The position numbers and the translations under genes are program-made. From contig JALHOG010000065.1 of NCBI GenBank assembly GCA_022843125.1, forward strand, positions 1 through 32,420: a DNA stretch of 32,420 nucleotides. Reading direction: 5' to 3'. This document shows, in pieces, positions 1 through 7,630 of this stretch. The notes below the pieces were generated by a model. The model searched no databases. It worked only from the letters and a program-made list of their open reading frames with translations, and was not told where the DNA came from. Position 1 is the stretch's first letter, and every line of letters begins with the position of its first letter. Source of the DNA: Ilumatobacteraceae bacterium (GTDB taxonomy: Bacteria; Actinomycetota; Acidimicrobiia; Acidimicrobiales; Ilumatobacteraceae).

Positions 1-119
1 AGATCTGCATCTACAGCCTCGCCACCACCGACATCATCGCCGACATCACCGGCTGGTACCCCGCCAACGCCGACTACAACGCCATCACCCCCGACCGCCT
101 CCTCGACACCCGCCCCGCC
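1..119 (+). repeat. Direct repeat copy 1 of a 351-bp coding repeat
   Basis: Bases 1-119 are identical to 352-470, an offset of exactly 351 bp (117 codons), so the frame is kept. This is the edge of a tandem domain array that continues to the left. Identity ends at base 120, where copy 1 runs on into the rest of the repeat unit and copy 2 goes into the Pro linker. Confidence 0.95.
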
Positions 120-1283
120 AACCGCGCCTCCAACGGCTCGGTCACCGAGGTCCAGGTCACCGGCCGATTCGGCGTCCCCGCCGACGCCGGCGCCGTCGCC
201 ATCAACCTCGCCGCCATCAACCCCGCCGGCCCCGGCTTCCTCGCCGCCTACCCCTGCGGCACCCAACGCTCCGCCAACGCCTCCACCGTCAACCACGACA
301 CCAGCACCGCCACCAGCAACGCCGCCATCGTCAAGATCGGAACCGGCGGCAAGATCTGCATCTACAGCCTCGCCACCACCGACATCATCGCCGACATCAC
401 CGGCTGGTACCCCGCCAACGCCGACTACAACGCCATCACCCCCGACCGCCTCCTCGACACCCGCCCCGCCCCCGGCACCGGGCCGAATCCGACCCCGCCG
501 ACCCCGCCCGTCGTTCCGCCGCAGTTGCCCGCGAACGCGTTCTACGAGGCGTTCACCGGCAACACCGGACTCAATCGCTTCTCGACCGGCGTGTACCACC
601 GCGATGACATCATGGTCGCCCAGACCCAGTGGCGAGCCGACCACGACCAGAACTGCGGTGACCCCTCGACGCAGCGCACCGTGCAGCGAAGCGCACCGGC
701 GCAGTCGTTCTACCTGTGCCGCGACCACCTGATGACGAGCGTCGGCGACACCTCCGGGTATTCGATCGCATGGTTCACCCCGAACCAGACGTTCGAGGGT
801 GGCGTCCACACGAGGGTCTCGTTCGACGTGAACGTCACCGATCTCGGTACTCGCCAGTGGTGGGAAGTGTCGATCTCGCCCGTCGGCTCGCCCTTCTTGG
901 CCACGAGCGACTTCGTCGCCGTTGCCGCCGAGATCCCCGTGTACGACAACCAGACGACGGTCATCGGCAAGGGCCCGTACGGCAACGACGGCGGCATCGT
1001 CACCCGCGGGGTCCCGCGCGACCCGCTGGGTTGGGGCCACGTCTGCGGCAGCGGTGCCGTCGACCCGGAAGGCTGCGCCTCCAAGGCGATCCGCCGGACG
1101 TTCACGGCGACCGACAACCGGAACGGCACGATCACGTTCGACTTCCTCGGTCGGCGGTACACGTATCCGGGTGAGTTCCCCGATCAGTTCAAGGTGTACT
1201 TCAAGGATCACAACTACACCCCCGACAAGGACGCGATCCCGGCGGGCTACACCTGGCACTGGGACAACATCCTCGTGACGTGA
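1..1283 (+). CDS. Secreted repeat protein with C-terminal paralogous domain, 5' end outside window
   Basis: The reading frame is open from base 3 to the TGA at 1281-1283 (426 visible residues) and starts upstream of the window. The visible N-terminal part is a 117-residue repeat rich in Ala, Asn and Asp, with the landmarks ICIYSLATTDIIADITGWYP and PDRLLDTRPA. This resembles the repeated wall-associated domain common in actinobacterial secreted proteins. A Pro-rich linker follows (about 471-530), then a domain of about 245 residues with four Cys, ending in WHWDNILVT. That domain aligns without gaps to the C-terminus of the next gene, roughly 70-75% identical by eye. A TTG at 525 could be taken as a start but lies inside the continuous frame, so I reject it. 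The Cys content and linker imply export. Function is unknown; the WHWDNI ending is reminiscent of jelly-roll or lectin-like domains, which is only a guess. Confidence 0.8.
   Translation, partial: ICIYSLATTDIIADITGWYPANADYNAITPDRLLDTRPANRASNGSVTEVQVTGRFGVPADAGAVAINLAAINPAGPGFLAAYPCGTQRSANASTVNHDTSTATSNAAIVKIGTGGKICIYSLATTDIIADITGWYPANADYNAITPDRLLDTRPAPGTGPNPTPPTPPVVPPQLPANAFYEAFTGNTGLNRFSTGVYHRDDIMVAQTQWRADHDQNCGDPSTQRTVQRSAPAQSFYLCRDHLMTSVGDTSGYSIAWFTPNQTFEGGVHTRVSFDVNVTDLGTRQWWEVSISPVGSPFLATSDFVAVAAEIPVYDNQTTVIGKGPYGNDGGIVTRGVPRDPLGWGHVCGSGAVDPEGCASKAIRRTFTATDNRNGTITFDFLGRRYTYPGEFPDQFKVYFKDHNYTPDKDAIPAGYTWHWDNILVT
352..470 (+). repeat. Direct repeat copy 2 of a 351-bp coding repeat
   Basis: Identical over 119 bp to bases 1-119. 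It is the last, truncated unit of the array before the linker. Almost every codon in the unit ends in C, more extreme than in the downstream domain. Confidence 0.95.
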
Positions 1284-1363
1284 TGCTGCGCACGCGAGGC
1301 CGGCGGCGACACACCTCGCCGACCGCAGCCCGCGGCGCTCCCCTCAAGTTCTCGGCAAGGCCC

Positions 1364-1390
1364 TCAAGGTCGACGCCCATGCATCGATAC
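1364..1390 (+). promoter_or_regulatory. Candidate sigma-28/WhiG-type promoter
   Basis: TCAAGGTC (1364-1371), then 11 nt, then ATCGATAC (1383-1390). The spacing equals the FliA-type consensus TAAAGTTT-N11-GCCGATAA, and the CGATA core is intact. A second CTCAAG lies about 20 nt upstream. The downstream gene starts at 1458 with AAAGGGA at 1443-1449. A small inverted repeat (CGATCA-N4-TGATCG, 1399-1414) lies between. Only motif matching supports this. Confidence 0.4.
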
Positions 1391-1457
1391 ATCAACGTCG
1401 ATCAGTGTTGATCGGCCACATAGCGGGCGGAACCGGCATCCGAAAGGGACACACCTC

Positions 1458-2720
1458 ATGCTGAAGACGCTCACCGTGGCCTTGGCCATCGGCATCATCG
1501 CGCCGATCTCACTCACCGTTGCTCTCGCCTCCGACACCAGCGCCGAAACGGGGTGCTGGGACGAGTACAACGCGACCGGCACCAAGCGTGTGGGCATGGT
1601 GATCCCCAACGGTGTGGCGAGGTCGAGTTGCACGACACCCTCGACCTGCTACTGGGGCTTCGACACGGCTGGCCGCCGCAACGCGCTGTTCGTTCCGCAC
1701 AAGTGGTCGCCTGGCAAGTGCTTCACCGGGGCGAATACGACGACGACAACGACAACGACGACGCGTCCGCCCACGACGACGGCGGCCCCCACGACGACCG
1801 TCACCCCCGCCACGACCCTGGCGCCGGTGACCACGGTCGCTCCAGCCACGACCCTCGCGCCAGTGACCACGGTCGCTCCCGCCACGACCCTGGCCCCAGT
1901 GACCACGACGGTCGCTCCGATCACCGTCGCTCCGAGCACCACCGTCGCTCCCCCCGTCGCGAACCCCGGCGCTCCGTTCGTCGCCGACTTCACCGGTAAC
2001 TCCGGCCTGGAGCGGTTCGACACGGGCGTGTTCCACCGCGACGATGTCATGGTCGCAGCAACGTCGTGGAGCGCCGACCACGACGCCAACTGCGGTGACC
2101 CGTCGACCCAGCGGACCGTCGACCGTTCCCAGCCGGCGCAGTCGTTCTACCTGTGCCGCGACCACCTGATGACGAGCGTCGGCGACACCTCCGGCTACTC
2201 GATCGCATGGTTCGCACCGAAGCAGACCTTCCGCAGCGACACCCACTCGTCGGTGTCGTGGGACGTGAACGTCACCGACCTCGGCAATCGCCAGTGGTGG
2301 GAGGTCTCGCTCGTGCCGATCGGTACGCCGTACCTCGCGACCGTCGATTGGGTGGCGTCGACCGCGAACATCGACACCTACGACCGGGGATCGATCGTCG
2401 TCGGCAAGGGCCCGTTCGGCAACGACGGGAACATCGTCACCCAAGGCGTCCAGCGCGATCCCCTCGGCTGGGGGCACGTGTGCGGTTCGGGTGGAGCCGA
2501 CCCGGAGGGGTGCGCCAGCAAGGCCATCCGCCGCACCTTCACGATCACCGACAACCGCAACGGCACGGTGACGGTGAGCTTCCTCGGCAAGCAGTACACG
2601 TACCCGGGGAGCTTCCCGTCCGAGTTCAAGGTCTACTTCAAGGACCACAACTACACCCCCGACAAGGACGGCGTCCCGATCGGGCACACGTGGCACTGGG
2701 ACAACATCGTCGTCCGCTGA
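1458..2720 (+). CDS. Secreted protein with Thr/Pro linker and paralogous C-terminal domain
   Basis: The protein has 420 residues. ATG at 1458 is preceded by AAAGGGA with 8-nt spacing. Residues 1-30 form a Sec signal peptide with a long hydrophobic core and probable cleavage near ALAS. Residues about 32-90 are a small Cys-containing module (CWDEYNATG, SSCTTPSTCYWG, KWSPGKCF). Residues about 93-170 are a low-complexity linker of Thr, Pro, Ala and Val (TTLAPVTTVAPA units), probably extended and glycosylated on the outside of the cell. Residues about 173-420 are the same domain as at the end of the preceding gene, with four conserved Cys and the landmarks NCGDPSTQRT, SFYLCRDHLMTSVGDTSGYS, RQWWEVS, WGHVCGSG and WHWDNI. 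I know no named family for it. The same module on two different N-termini suggests a binding or enzymatic head displayed in two ways. Confidence 0.85.
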   Translation: MLKTLTVALAIGIIAPISLTVALASDTSAETGCWDEYNATGTKRVGMVIPNGVARSSCTTPSTCYWGFDTAGRRNALFVPHKWSPGKCFTGANTTTTTTTTTRPPTTTAAPTTTVTPATTLAPVTTVAPATTLAPVTTVAPATTLAPVTTTVAPITVAPSTTVAPPVANPGAPFVADFTGNSGLERFDTGVFHRDDVMVAATSWSADHDANCGDPSTQRTVDRSQPAQSFYLCRDHLMTSVGDTSGYSIAWFAPKQTFRSDTHSSVSWDVNVTDLGNRQWWEVSLVPIGTPYLATVDWVASTANIDTYDRGSIVVGKGPFGNDGNIVTQGVQRDPLGWGHVCGSGGADPEGCASKAIRRTFTITDNRNGTVTVSFLGKQYTYPGSFPSEFKVYFKDHNYTPDKDGVPIGHTWHWDNIVVR

Positions 2721-2744
2721 CGACGTCGACGGAGTCAGAACCAG

Positions 2745-4901
2745 ATGCGGTCCGCCAACCGTCCCCAGTGCGTCCACGCTGCCCCACCCCACTCCCCGGC
2801 GCGCAGTAGCGTCGTCTCGGTGCGGCGCCCGATCCCCCATCGACGCGTGCGCCGAGCCTGGTCAGCCGCCGTGATCGGCGCGCTCATCGCCTCGTCGTGT
2901 TCGGGTGGCGGCGACGCTCCCGACGTGGTCGGCGCCGAGGTCGGCGATCGTTCGGTCTCCTCGGCCACCGTCACGAGCCGTGCCACCTGGGGTGACGGAC
3001 GTGCTCGGATCGCGACGGTCGGCGCCGACGGGACGCTCGTCGTCGCCACGACCACCGGGGTGTATCGCGTCGCTCCGGGCGAGGAACCTGGGCAACTCGG
3101 CGAGCTCGCCTCCGGCATGCAACCATCCGCGATCGCCATATCACCAGACGGCAGCACGGTCGCCGTCGGCTTCAGCGCTCCTGCGTCGGTCATCGTGTAC
3201 GACCTGTCGGGCGCGCCGGCTCCACCGCGCGAGTACGTCGTCGGAGCGCCGGTCCGGACCCTTCGTTTCGACGCCGAACGGCTGGTGGTCGACACACCGG
3301 TCGGCCCGCTCATCGGATCCGCTCAGCAGCCTCCGGTTCGTGTGCTCGACGATCCCGCAGCCGGCACGTCGGCAACCGTCGCCAACGGTGCGATCATCGT
3401 CCCGATCGCTGCCACGCCCGACCTCGGCGTCGTCGCTGCAGACGGATCGACACAGCGGCGACCGCTCGACGTGGGCGAGGGCGCCACCGTCCTCGACGTT
3501 CGCAGCTCGCCCGCCGGCACCGTTCTCGCAGCCACCTCCGGCGTCGGCGAGAACCTGTTCGAACGTCAGGACCGCATCACGTTGCTCGATGCCGAGACGT
3601 TCGCCACCCTCGGAATCGTCGAGGCGGGGGAAGCGCTCGACCCGACGCGGTGGACGCTCACCGACACGGCGCTGGTCATCGCCGACGGCCCCACCCTGCG
3701 AGCCTTCCGTCTCGACGGAACACCGATCGATGTCACGCCTGCGGTCGAATCGGCGGTCGCCGTCCTGACCCCCGTCCCCGATGGGCTCGTCACCGTCCAC
3801 GCCGACGGGTCGATCGTCGTGTGGTCTGCCGACGTCCAGAGTGCAGCGGTGTTGGGCTCCGGTGTCACGCTCGAGTCGGTCACGCTCACCGGCGACGCTT
3901 CGGCGATCGTGACCACCGATCGCTACGGCTCGATCACGGTTCGCCGCACCACCGACGGCGCACCGACACTGGCCGAGGATCGCTTCGCGTCGGGCGAGCT
4001 CACCGATGTCACCGTGGCGCAGGACGGTCGCCTTGCGGTGGCGTCATCGCTCGGCGAGGTGACGGTGCTCGACGAGGCGCTCGTCGAGCAGGACGTGTAT
4101 CGCGTCACCGACGACCCAGCGGTCGTCGACGCGGTGTCGTTCGATCCGGTCACCGACACGATCGCCGCCGGATTGGCGGAGCGGGTGAGTGAATCAGCGT
4201 TCGACGACACCGTCCGCGCGTGGGACAGCGCCGTCGGGTCCGAACGGTTCCGGACGGGCGGCGAAGCCGAGGACGTCAGCGGTTGTTCCTTCTTCTACAG
4301 CCGGGTGCGCTTCTCCCCCGACGGCGCAACCGTCGCGATCACGTCGCACGACTTCACCGTCCAGATCGTCGACGCGACGACCGGCGCCGTGTTGCAGACC
4401 CTCGCCGGCGCGACGACGGTGCTCGACCTCGCCTTCACACCCGACGGCCAGCGCCTGATCGCCACGTACGACGACGCGATGGTGCGTGTGTGGAGCACCG
4501 ACGGCTACACCGAGGTCGCTTCCTACCGAGGGGTCCAGGGTGGCTACTACGCGATCGCCGCAATGCCCGACGGCGCGTCGATGGTGGCGGCCGACATCAC
4601 CGGCGCCATGAACCTCATCGAGATCGCCACCGGCAGCGTGGTGCTCGGTTTCGCCGATGCCACCGATCGGACCTTCGACATCGCGGTGTCGGCCGATGGC
4701 GCCATGCTGGCCGCCCCCACCGCCGACGGCGGGGTGTCGCTCTGGTCGACCGCCGACGGCACCTTGCTCGCAACGGCGCTCGGACACGCGGGCGCTGTGA
4801 CTGGCATCGCCTTCTCGCCAACCGGCGAGTGGTTGGCGACGTCGTCGAACGACGGCACCGTCCGCACCTGGAGCGTTCAGTCGGTGTCGGACACCGACTG
4901 A
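2745..4901 (+). CDS. Beta-propeller (WD40-like) exported lipoprotein
   Basis: The frame gives 718 residues from ATG 2745. A basic N-region is followed by a hydrophobic segment and LIASSCSGGG, which looks like a lipoprotein signal with an imperfect lipobox. An in-frame GTG at 2820 (codon 26) would give a more normal signal-peptide length, so the start is uncertain. The rest is a series of about 40-residue blade repeats. The clearest are FSPDGATVAITSHDFTVQIV, FTPDGQRLIATYDDAMVRVW and GHAGAVTGIAFSPTGEWLAT followed by DGTVRTWSV. Such propellers are usually protein-binding scaffolds, and no catalytic motif is visible. The gene follows the preceding stop by 24 nt and may be cotranscribed with it. 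Its last 25 bp overlap the 3' end of the convergent glycosyltransferase gene, inside a palindrome. Confidence 0.8.
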   Translation: MRSANRPQCVHAAPPHSPARSSVVSVRRPIPHRRVRRAWSAAVIGALIASSCSGGGDAPDVVGAEVGDRSVSSATVTSRATWGDGRARIATVGADGTLVVATTTGVYRVAPGEEPGQLGELASGMQPSAIAISPDGSTVAVGFSAPASVIVYDLSGAPAPPREYVVGAPVRTLRFDAERLVVDTPVGPLIGSAQQPPVRVLDDPAAGTSATVANGAIIVPIAATPDLGVVAADGSTQRRPLDVGEGATVLDVRSSPAGTVLAATSGVGENLFERQDRITLLDAETFATLGIVEAGEALDPTRWTLTDTALVIADGPTLRAFRLDGTPIDVTPAVESAVAVLTPVPDGLVTVHADGSIVVWSADVQSAAVLGSGVTLESVTLTGDASAIVTTDRYGSITVRRTTDGAPTLAEDRFASGELTDVTVAQDGRLAVASSLGEVTVLDEALVEQDVYRVTDDPAVVDAVSFDPVTDTIAAGLAERVSESAFDDTVRAWDSAVGSERFRTGGEAEDVSGCSFFYSRVRFSPDGATVAITSHDFTVQIVDATTGAVLQTLAGATTVLDLAFTPDGQRLIATYDDAMVRVWSTDGYTEVASYRGVQGGYYAIAAMPDGASMVAADITGAMNLIEIATGSVVLGFADATDRTFDIAVSADGAMLAAPTADGGVSLWSTADGTLLATALGHAGAVTGIAFSPTGEWLATSSNDGTVRTWSVQSVSDTD

Positions 4902-4902
4902 A
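4876..4902. terminator. 27-bp palindrome holding both convergent stop codons
   Basis: TTCAGTCGGTGTC (4876-4888), G 4889, GACACCGACTGAA (4890-4902) is a perfect 13-bp inverted repeat. It contains the TGA of the + gene (4899-4901) and the TGA of the - gene (complement of 4877-4879). Both proteins therefore end in SVSDTD. A role as bidirectional terminator is likely, but there is no U-tract and a 1-nt centre means some pairs must open to form a loop. Confidence 0.6.
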
Positions 4903-5959
4903 CCGACTGGACGACACCGGCGAGGAACTGCGCGTACACGTCGATGTCGGCGTGGTTCACGACCCATTTGCGGGCGTTGGCACCCAACCGCTCGGCTTCG
5001 GCCGAGTCGTCGAGCAGGCGCACGATGGCGGCCCGCAGCGCCGCAGCATCGCCGGGTGGCACGTACACACCGGTGTCGCCGTCGATCACGGTGTCGGTCT
5101 GGCCGGGCGTGCGCGTGCACACGATCGCTCTGCCCATCGCCATGCCCTCCAGGATCGTCGTGATCCCGGCCTGGAAGTCGACGTCGACGAGCGGCATCAC
5201 GACGAACCGTGACTCGGCGTACAGCTCGCGCAGTTCGAAGAGGCTGAGGCGGCGGATCTCGACGTTCGGCGGGAGCGGCCGCTCGGCCGACGAGTCGGCC
5301 TGCTTCGACCACGGGCTCGCCGCAGCGATCACCACCTCGACGTCGAGCCCGTCGACCGCATCCATCAGCGTCGGGTAGTCGCGCCGTTCGAGCCCGGCCG
5401 AGCAGATCATCCGCCTCGGTTCGACCTCGACGCGGTCGGGCGCGAAGAACGCGGTGTCGACCATGAACGTCGAGAGCACGACGTCGGCCGCCGGCACGCC
5501 GAGCTCGTCGCGCGCGAACTCGGCCTGCTTCGAGCAGTAGACGACATATCGGTCGATCTGGCCGCTGATCCGCAACGTGCGCATCAGCGTCGCCTTCTTC
5601 GGAACCGACAGGATGTGGACGATCATCACGTGCGCGCTGCCGCCACGCCCGAACAAACGGGTCAGCAGACCGAGCGGGATGCCGACCTGCTCGCCGTCGG
5701 TGAACAGCACGTCATAGTCGCGGCGCCGACGGAAGCAGTACCACGCGAGCAGCGGCCCTGCGCCGGCGGCGCGGTGCAGCAGCCGGCCGACCCGTCCACT
5801 CCCGGTGAGAGCGGCGTCGACGTCGACGACGTCGGCACCGACGGCATCGGCGATCACCCGGTAGTCGGCACGCGGGCGCCGGCCCTCGGCGACCTGGGTG
5901 TCGACATCGGTCGGGATGCTGCCCGACACGGTGAGCAGCACCCGACGGCGTTGCGACAT
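4877..5959 (-). CDS. Glycosyltransferase family 4 (GT-B fold)
   Basis: The protein has 360 residues, starting at ATG 5959. This start overlaps the TGA of the upstream glycosidase-like gene by one base, the classic coupled TGATG arrangement. An in-frame extension to 6034 would lie inside the upstream gene and is rejected. The N-terminus (MSQRRRVLLTVSGSIPTDVD) resembles the first strand and glycine loop of GT-B enzymes. The C-terminal half has TTILEGMAMGRAIVCTRTPG and DTVIDGDTGVYVPPGDAAAL, the usual GT4 nucleotide-sugar-binding segment; the second Glu of the E-x7-E motif is replaced. No signal peptide is seen, so it is probably cytoplasmic and makes a cell-surface glycan or glycolipid. Donor and acceptor cannot be read from the sequence. 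The 3' end overlaps the convergent gene. Confidence 0.85.
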   Translation of the reverse strand: MSQRRRVLLTVSGSIPTDVDTQVAEGRRPRADYRVIADAVGADVVDVDAALTGSGRVGRLLHRAAGAGPLLAWYCFRRRRDYDVLFTDGEQVGIPLGLLTRLFGRGGSAHVMIVHILSVPKKATLMRTLRISGQIDRYVVYCSKQAEFARDELGVPAADVVLSTFMVDTAFFAPDRVEVEPRRMICSAGLERRDYPTLMDAVDGLDVEVVIAAASPWSKQADSSAERPLPPNVEIRRLSLFELRELYAESRFVVMPLVDVDFQAGITTILEGMAMGRAIVCTRTPGQTDTVIDGDTGVYVPPGDAAALRAAIVRLLDDSAEAERLGANARKWVVNHADIDVYAQFLAGVVQSVQSVSDTD

Positions 5960-7566
5960 CAGCCGACCTCCAACAGGGTCATGGACCAGGCCGGCAGCTC
6001 GATCGGCTGCGGGTCGGTGGGATCGATCGTCCACGTCGACTCGCCGACCGCGAGCAGATCGTCGGCGTCGAGCGACGCAGCGGACCAGCCGGAGTGACGT
6101 GCCCGCGCGGCAGCGCCGGCACCGGTGAACGCGACATCGAAGGCGAGTGCCTCATCGGCGAGGTTCAGGAGGATCACGGCGAGCGAGCCGTCGGGATCGC
6201 GAGTGGCGTACACCTGCACGTCGTCGGGCAGCGCCGACTCGACAGCGAGCAGCTCGGCGCCGGTCTTCGCCCACAATCGGAACGCCTCGTGCACAGGGTA
6301 CGGGTCGCCGGTGTCGGCGTGGATCAGCCCATAGTCGGTGCCCGAACCGGTGACGCCGTTCGCCAGGTTCCAATGGTTGGCGATCGGGATGCCGGCCGTG
6401 ACGAATTGTCCGAGGGAGTCGGCGGTGTACAGCGCGTTCATCGCAAGCGTCATCGTCCGCTCGGTATCGCCCGCCTCGAACGACACCATGTTGTACTCGG
6501 TCATCGCGATCGGTACGTCGTCGCCCAGTTCGCTGCGCACACCGTCGACCACGCGTGGCCACAGCTCGCTGGGACGCTCGATCGCGTCATCGGGATCGGG
6601 CGAGGCGTCGAAGCCGTACTCGTGAACCACGTAGAAGTCGAGGGCCTCGCCCGCTCCGTCGATCACCTCGTTCCCCCAGTTGCTCCAAGCCCCGGGATCG
6701 CTCACCCCGACCGCTCCCACCTCGATCGTCGGATCGACCGCGACCATCGCCGCGCGAATGGCGAGGTAGCCGTCGTGCTCCGCATCACCAGTGATGTACT
6801 CGGAGCCGTCGCACGTCCACACGTCCTCCCAGCCGAAGTCGGCGCACTCACCACCGCCAGCGCCGGGCTTGCCGCCGTACACCTCGTTGCCGACCTCCCA
6901 GAGCTGGATACCGACCGGTTGGGCGAACCCGCGGTCGACCCGCAGCTGCGCCCACTGTCCGACGACACCCCACTCCTCGCCGTTGCGGTCGACCCCGATC
7001 GGGCGCGTGTCGTCGACGCTGCCGTTGAAGAACGCCACGGCGGCCGCAGCGCTCTGCGCCGTCTCGTTGATCGACACCGTCCACATGCCCTCGAGCCCGG
7101 TCGCTTCGAGGAACCCGATGAAGTCGCGAGGGCGAGCCACACCGTCGAAGAAGCACTCGCCCGCGAGATCCTCCTCGCATGCGAGCCAGTCGTACGAGTT
7201 GCTCCAGCTGCCACCGGGCATCCGCACGACCGTGACGCCTGCATCGACCGCTGCCTGACGGAACGCCGGATCAGCCAGCCGATCGGATCCGATCCACGCC
7301 GGAAGGTTCGTGCCGAACACCCGGCGGTCGATCGGTTGAGCGGGCGCGTCGGCGCGGATCACCAGATCGGCCTCGACGTCGACCTGGGAGATGGCCGTAT
7401 CGACAACGGCCGGCGGCGACGTGGCCTCGAGCTCGGTGCTGCCGGGCTCGGTGCTGCCGGCCTGACCGGCGGGCATGTCCGGCTGCCCGTCACAGCCAGC
7501 GATCAACAGCACACACACGAGCACCGCCGTGCTCGCGTACCCGCGATGAAGAGGAACCCGCGCCAC
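5959..7566 (-). CDS. Exported lipoprotein, alpha-L-arabinofuranosidase-like glycoside hydrolase
   Basis: The protein has 535 residues. GTG at 7566 is the start; no Shine-Dalgarno is seen, but a TAGGGT box lies 6 nt upstream, suggesting leaderless translation. The signal peptide ends in the lipobox IAGC, with Cys25 as the lipidated residue. A Ser/Thr/Pro-rich tether follows to about residue 60. The catalytic domain resembles clan GH-A (GH51/GH39-like): RRVFGTNLPAWIG, VTVVRMPGGSWSN, QLWEVGNEVYGG with Glu228 as the likely acid/base, HEYGF, and IAMTEYNMVSFE with Glu357 as the likely nucleophile. A C-terminal beta-sandwich follows (about 430-535). The family is known to cleave arabinose or related glycosides; the real substrate is unknown. 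The gene is coupled to the downstream glycosyltransferase by a 1-bp overlap, so both probably act on the same glycan. Confidence 0.75.
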   Translation of the reverse strand: MARVPLHRGYASTAVLVCVLLIAGCDGQPDMPAGQAGSTEPGSTELEATSPPAVVDTAISQVDVEADLVIRADAPAQPIDRRVFGTNLPAWIGSDRLADPAFRQAAVDAGVTVVRMPGGSWSNSYDWLACEEDLAGECFFDGVARPRDFIGFLEATGLEGMWTVSINETAQSAAAAVAFFNGSVDDTRPIGVDRNGEEWGVVGQWAQLRVDRGFAQPVGIQLWEVGNEVYGGKPGAGGGECADFGWEDVWTCDGSEYITGDAEHDGYLAIRAAMVAVDPTIEVGAVGVSDPGAWSNWGNEVIDGAGEALDFYVVHEYGFDASPDPDDAIERPSELWPRVVDGVRSELGDDVPIAMTEYNMVSFEAGDTERTMTLAMNALYTADSLGQFVTAGIPIANHWNLANGVTGSGTDYGLIHADTGDPYPVHEAFRLWAKTGAELLAVESALPDDVQVYATRDPDGSLAVILLNLADEALAFDVAFTGAGAAARARHSGWSAASLDADDLLAVGESTWTIDPTDPQPIELPAWSMTLLEVG

Positions 7567-7572
7567 CGAGTC

Positions 7573-7578
7573 ACCCTA
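7573..7578 (-). promoter_or_regulatory. -10 box TAGGGT, leaderless-type, for the glycosidase-like gene
   Basis: Read on the minus strand: TAGGGT, GACTCG, then GTG. Six nucleotides between a TAnnnT box and the start codon place the transcript start at or next to the GTG. No convincing -35 is seen. Confidence 0.45.
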
Positions 7579-7630
7579 GCGAGTCGAACCCGGGCAGCCC
7601 GCCCGACATCATGTCGAGCAGGCTGCTAGC

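Noticed and set aside
1..470. The 351-bp periodic repeat as a CRISPR or insertion sequence
   Set aside because: The repeat is an in-frame coding unit of 117 codons; there are no short repeats with spacers and no transposase.
1509..2840. Long minus-strand open frame (443 codons) opposite the Thr/Pro-linker gene
   Set aside because: It is Arg/Gly/Val-rich low complexity without domains, opposite a gene with signal peptide, Shine-Dalgarno and a paralogue. It arises from the GC-biased third positions.
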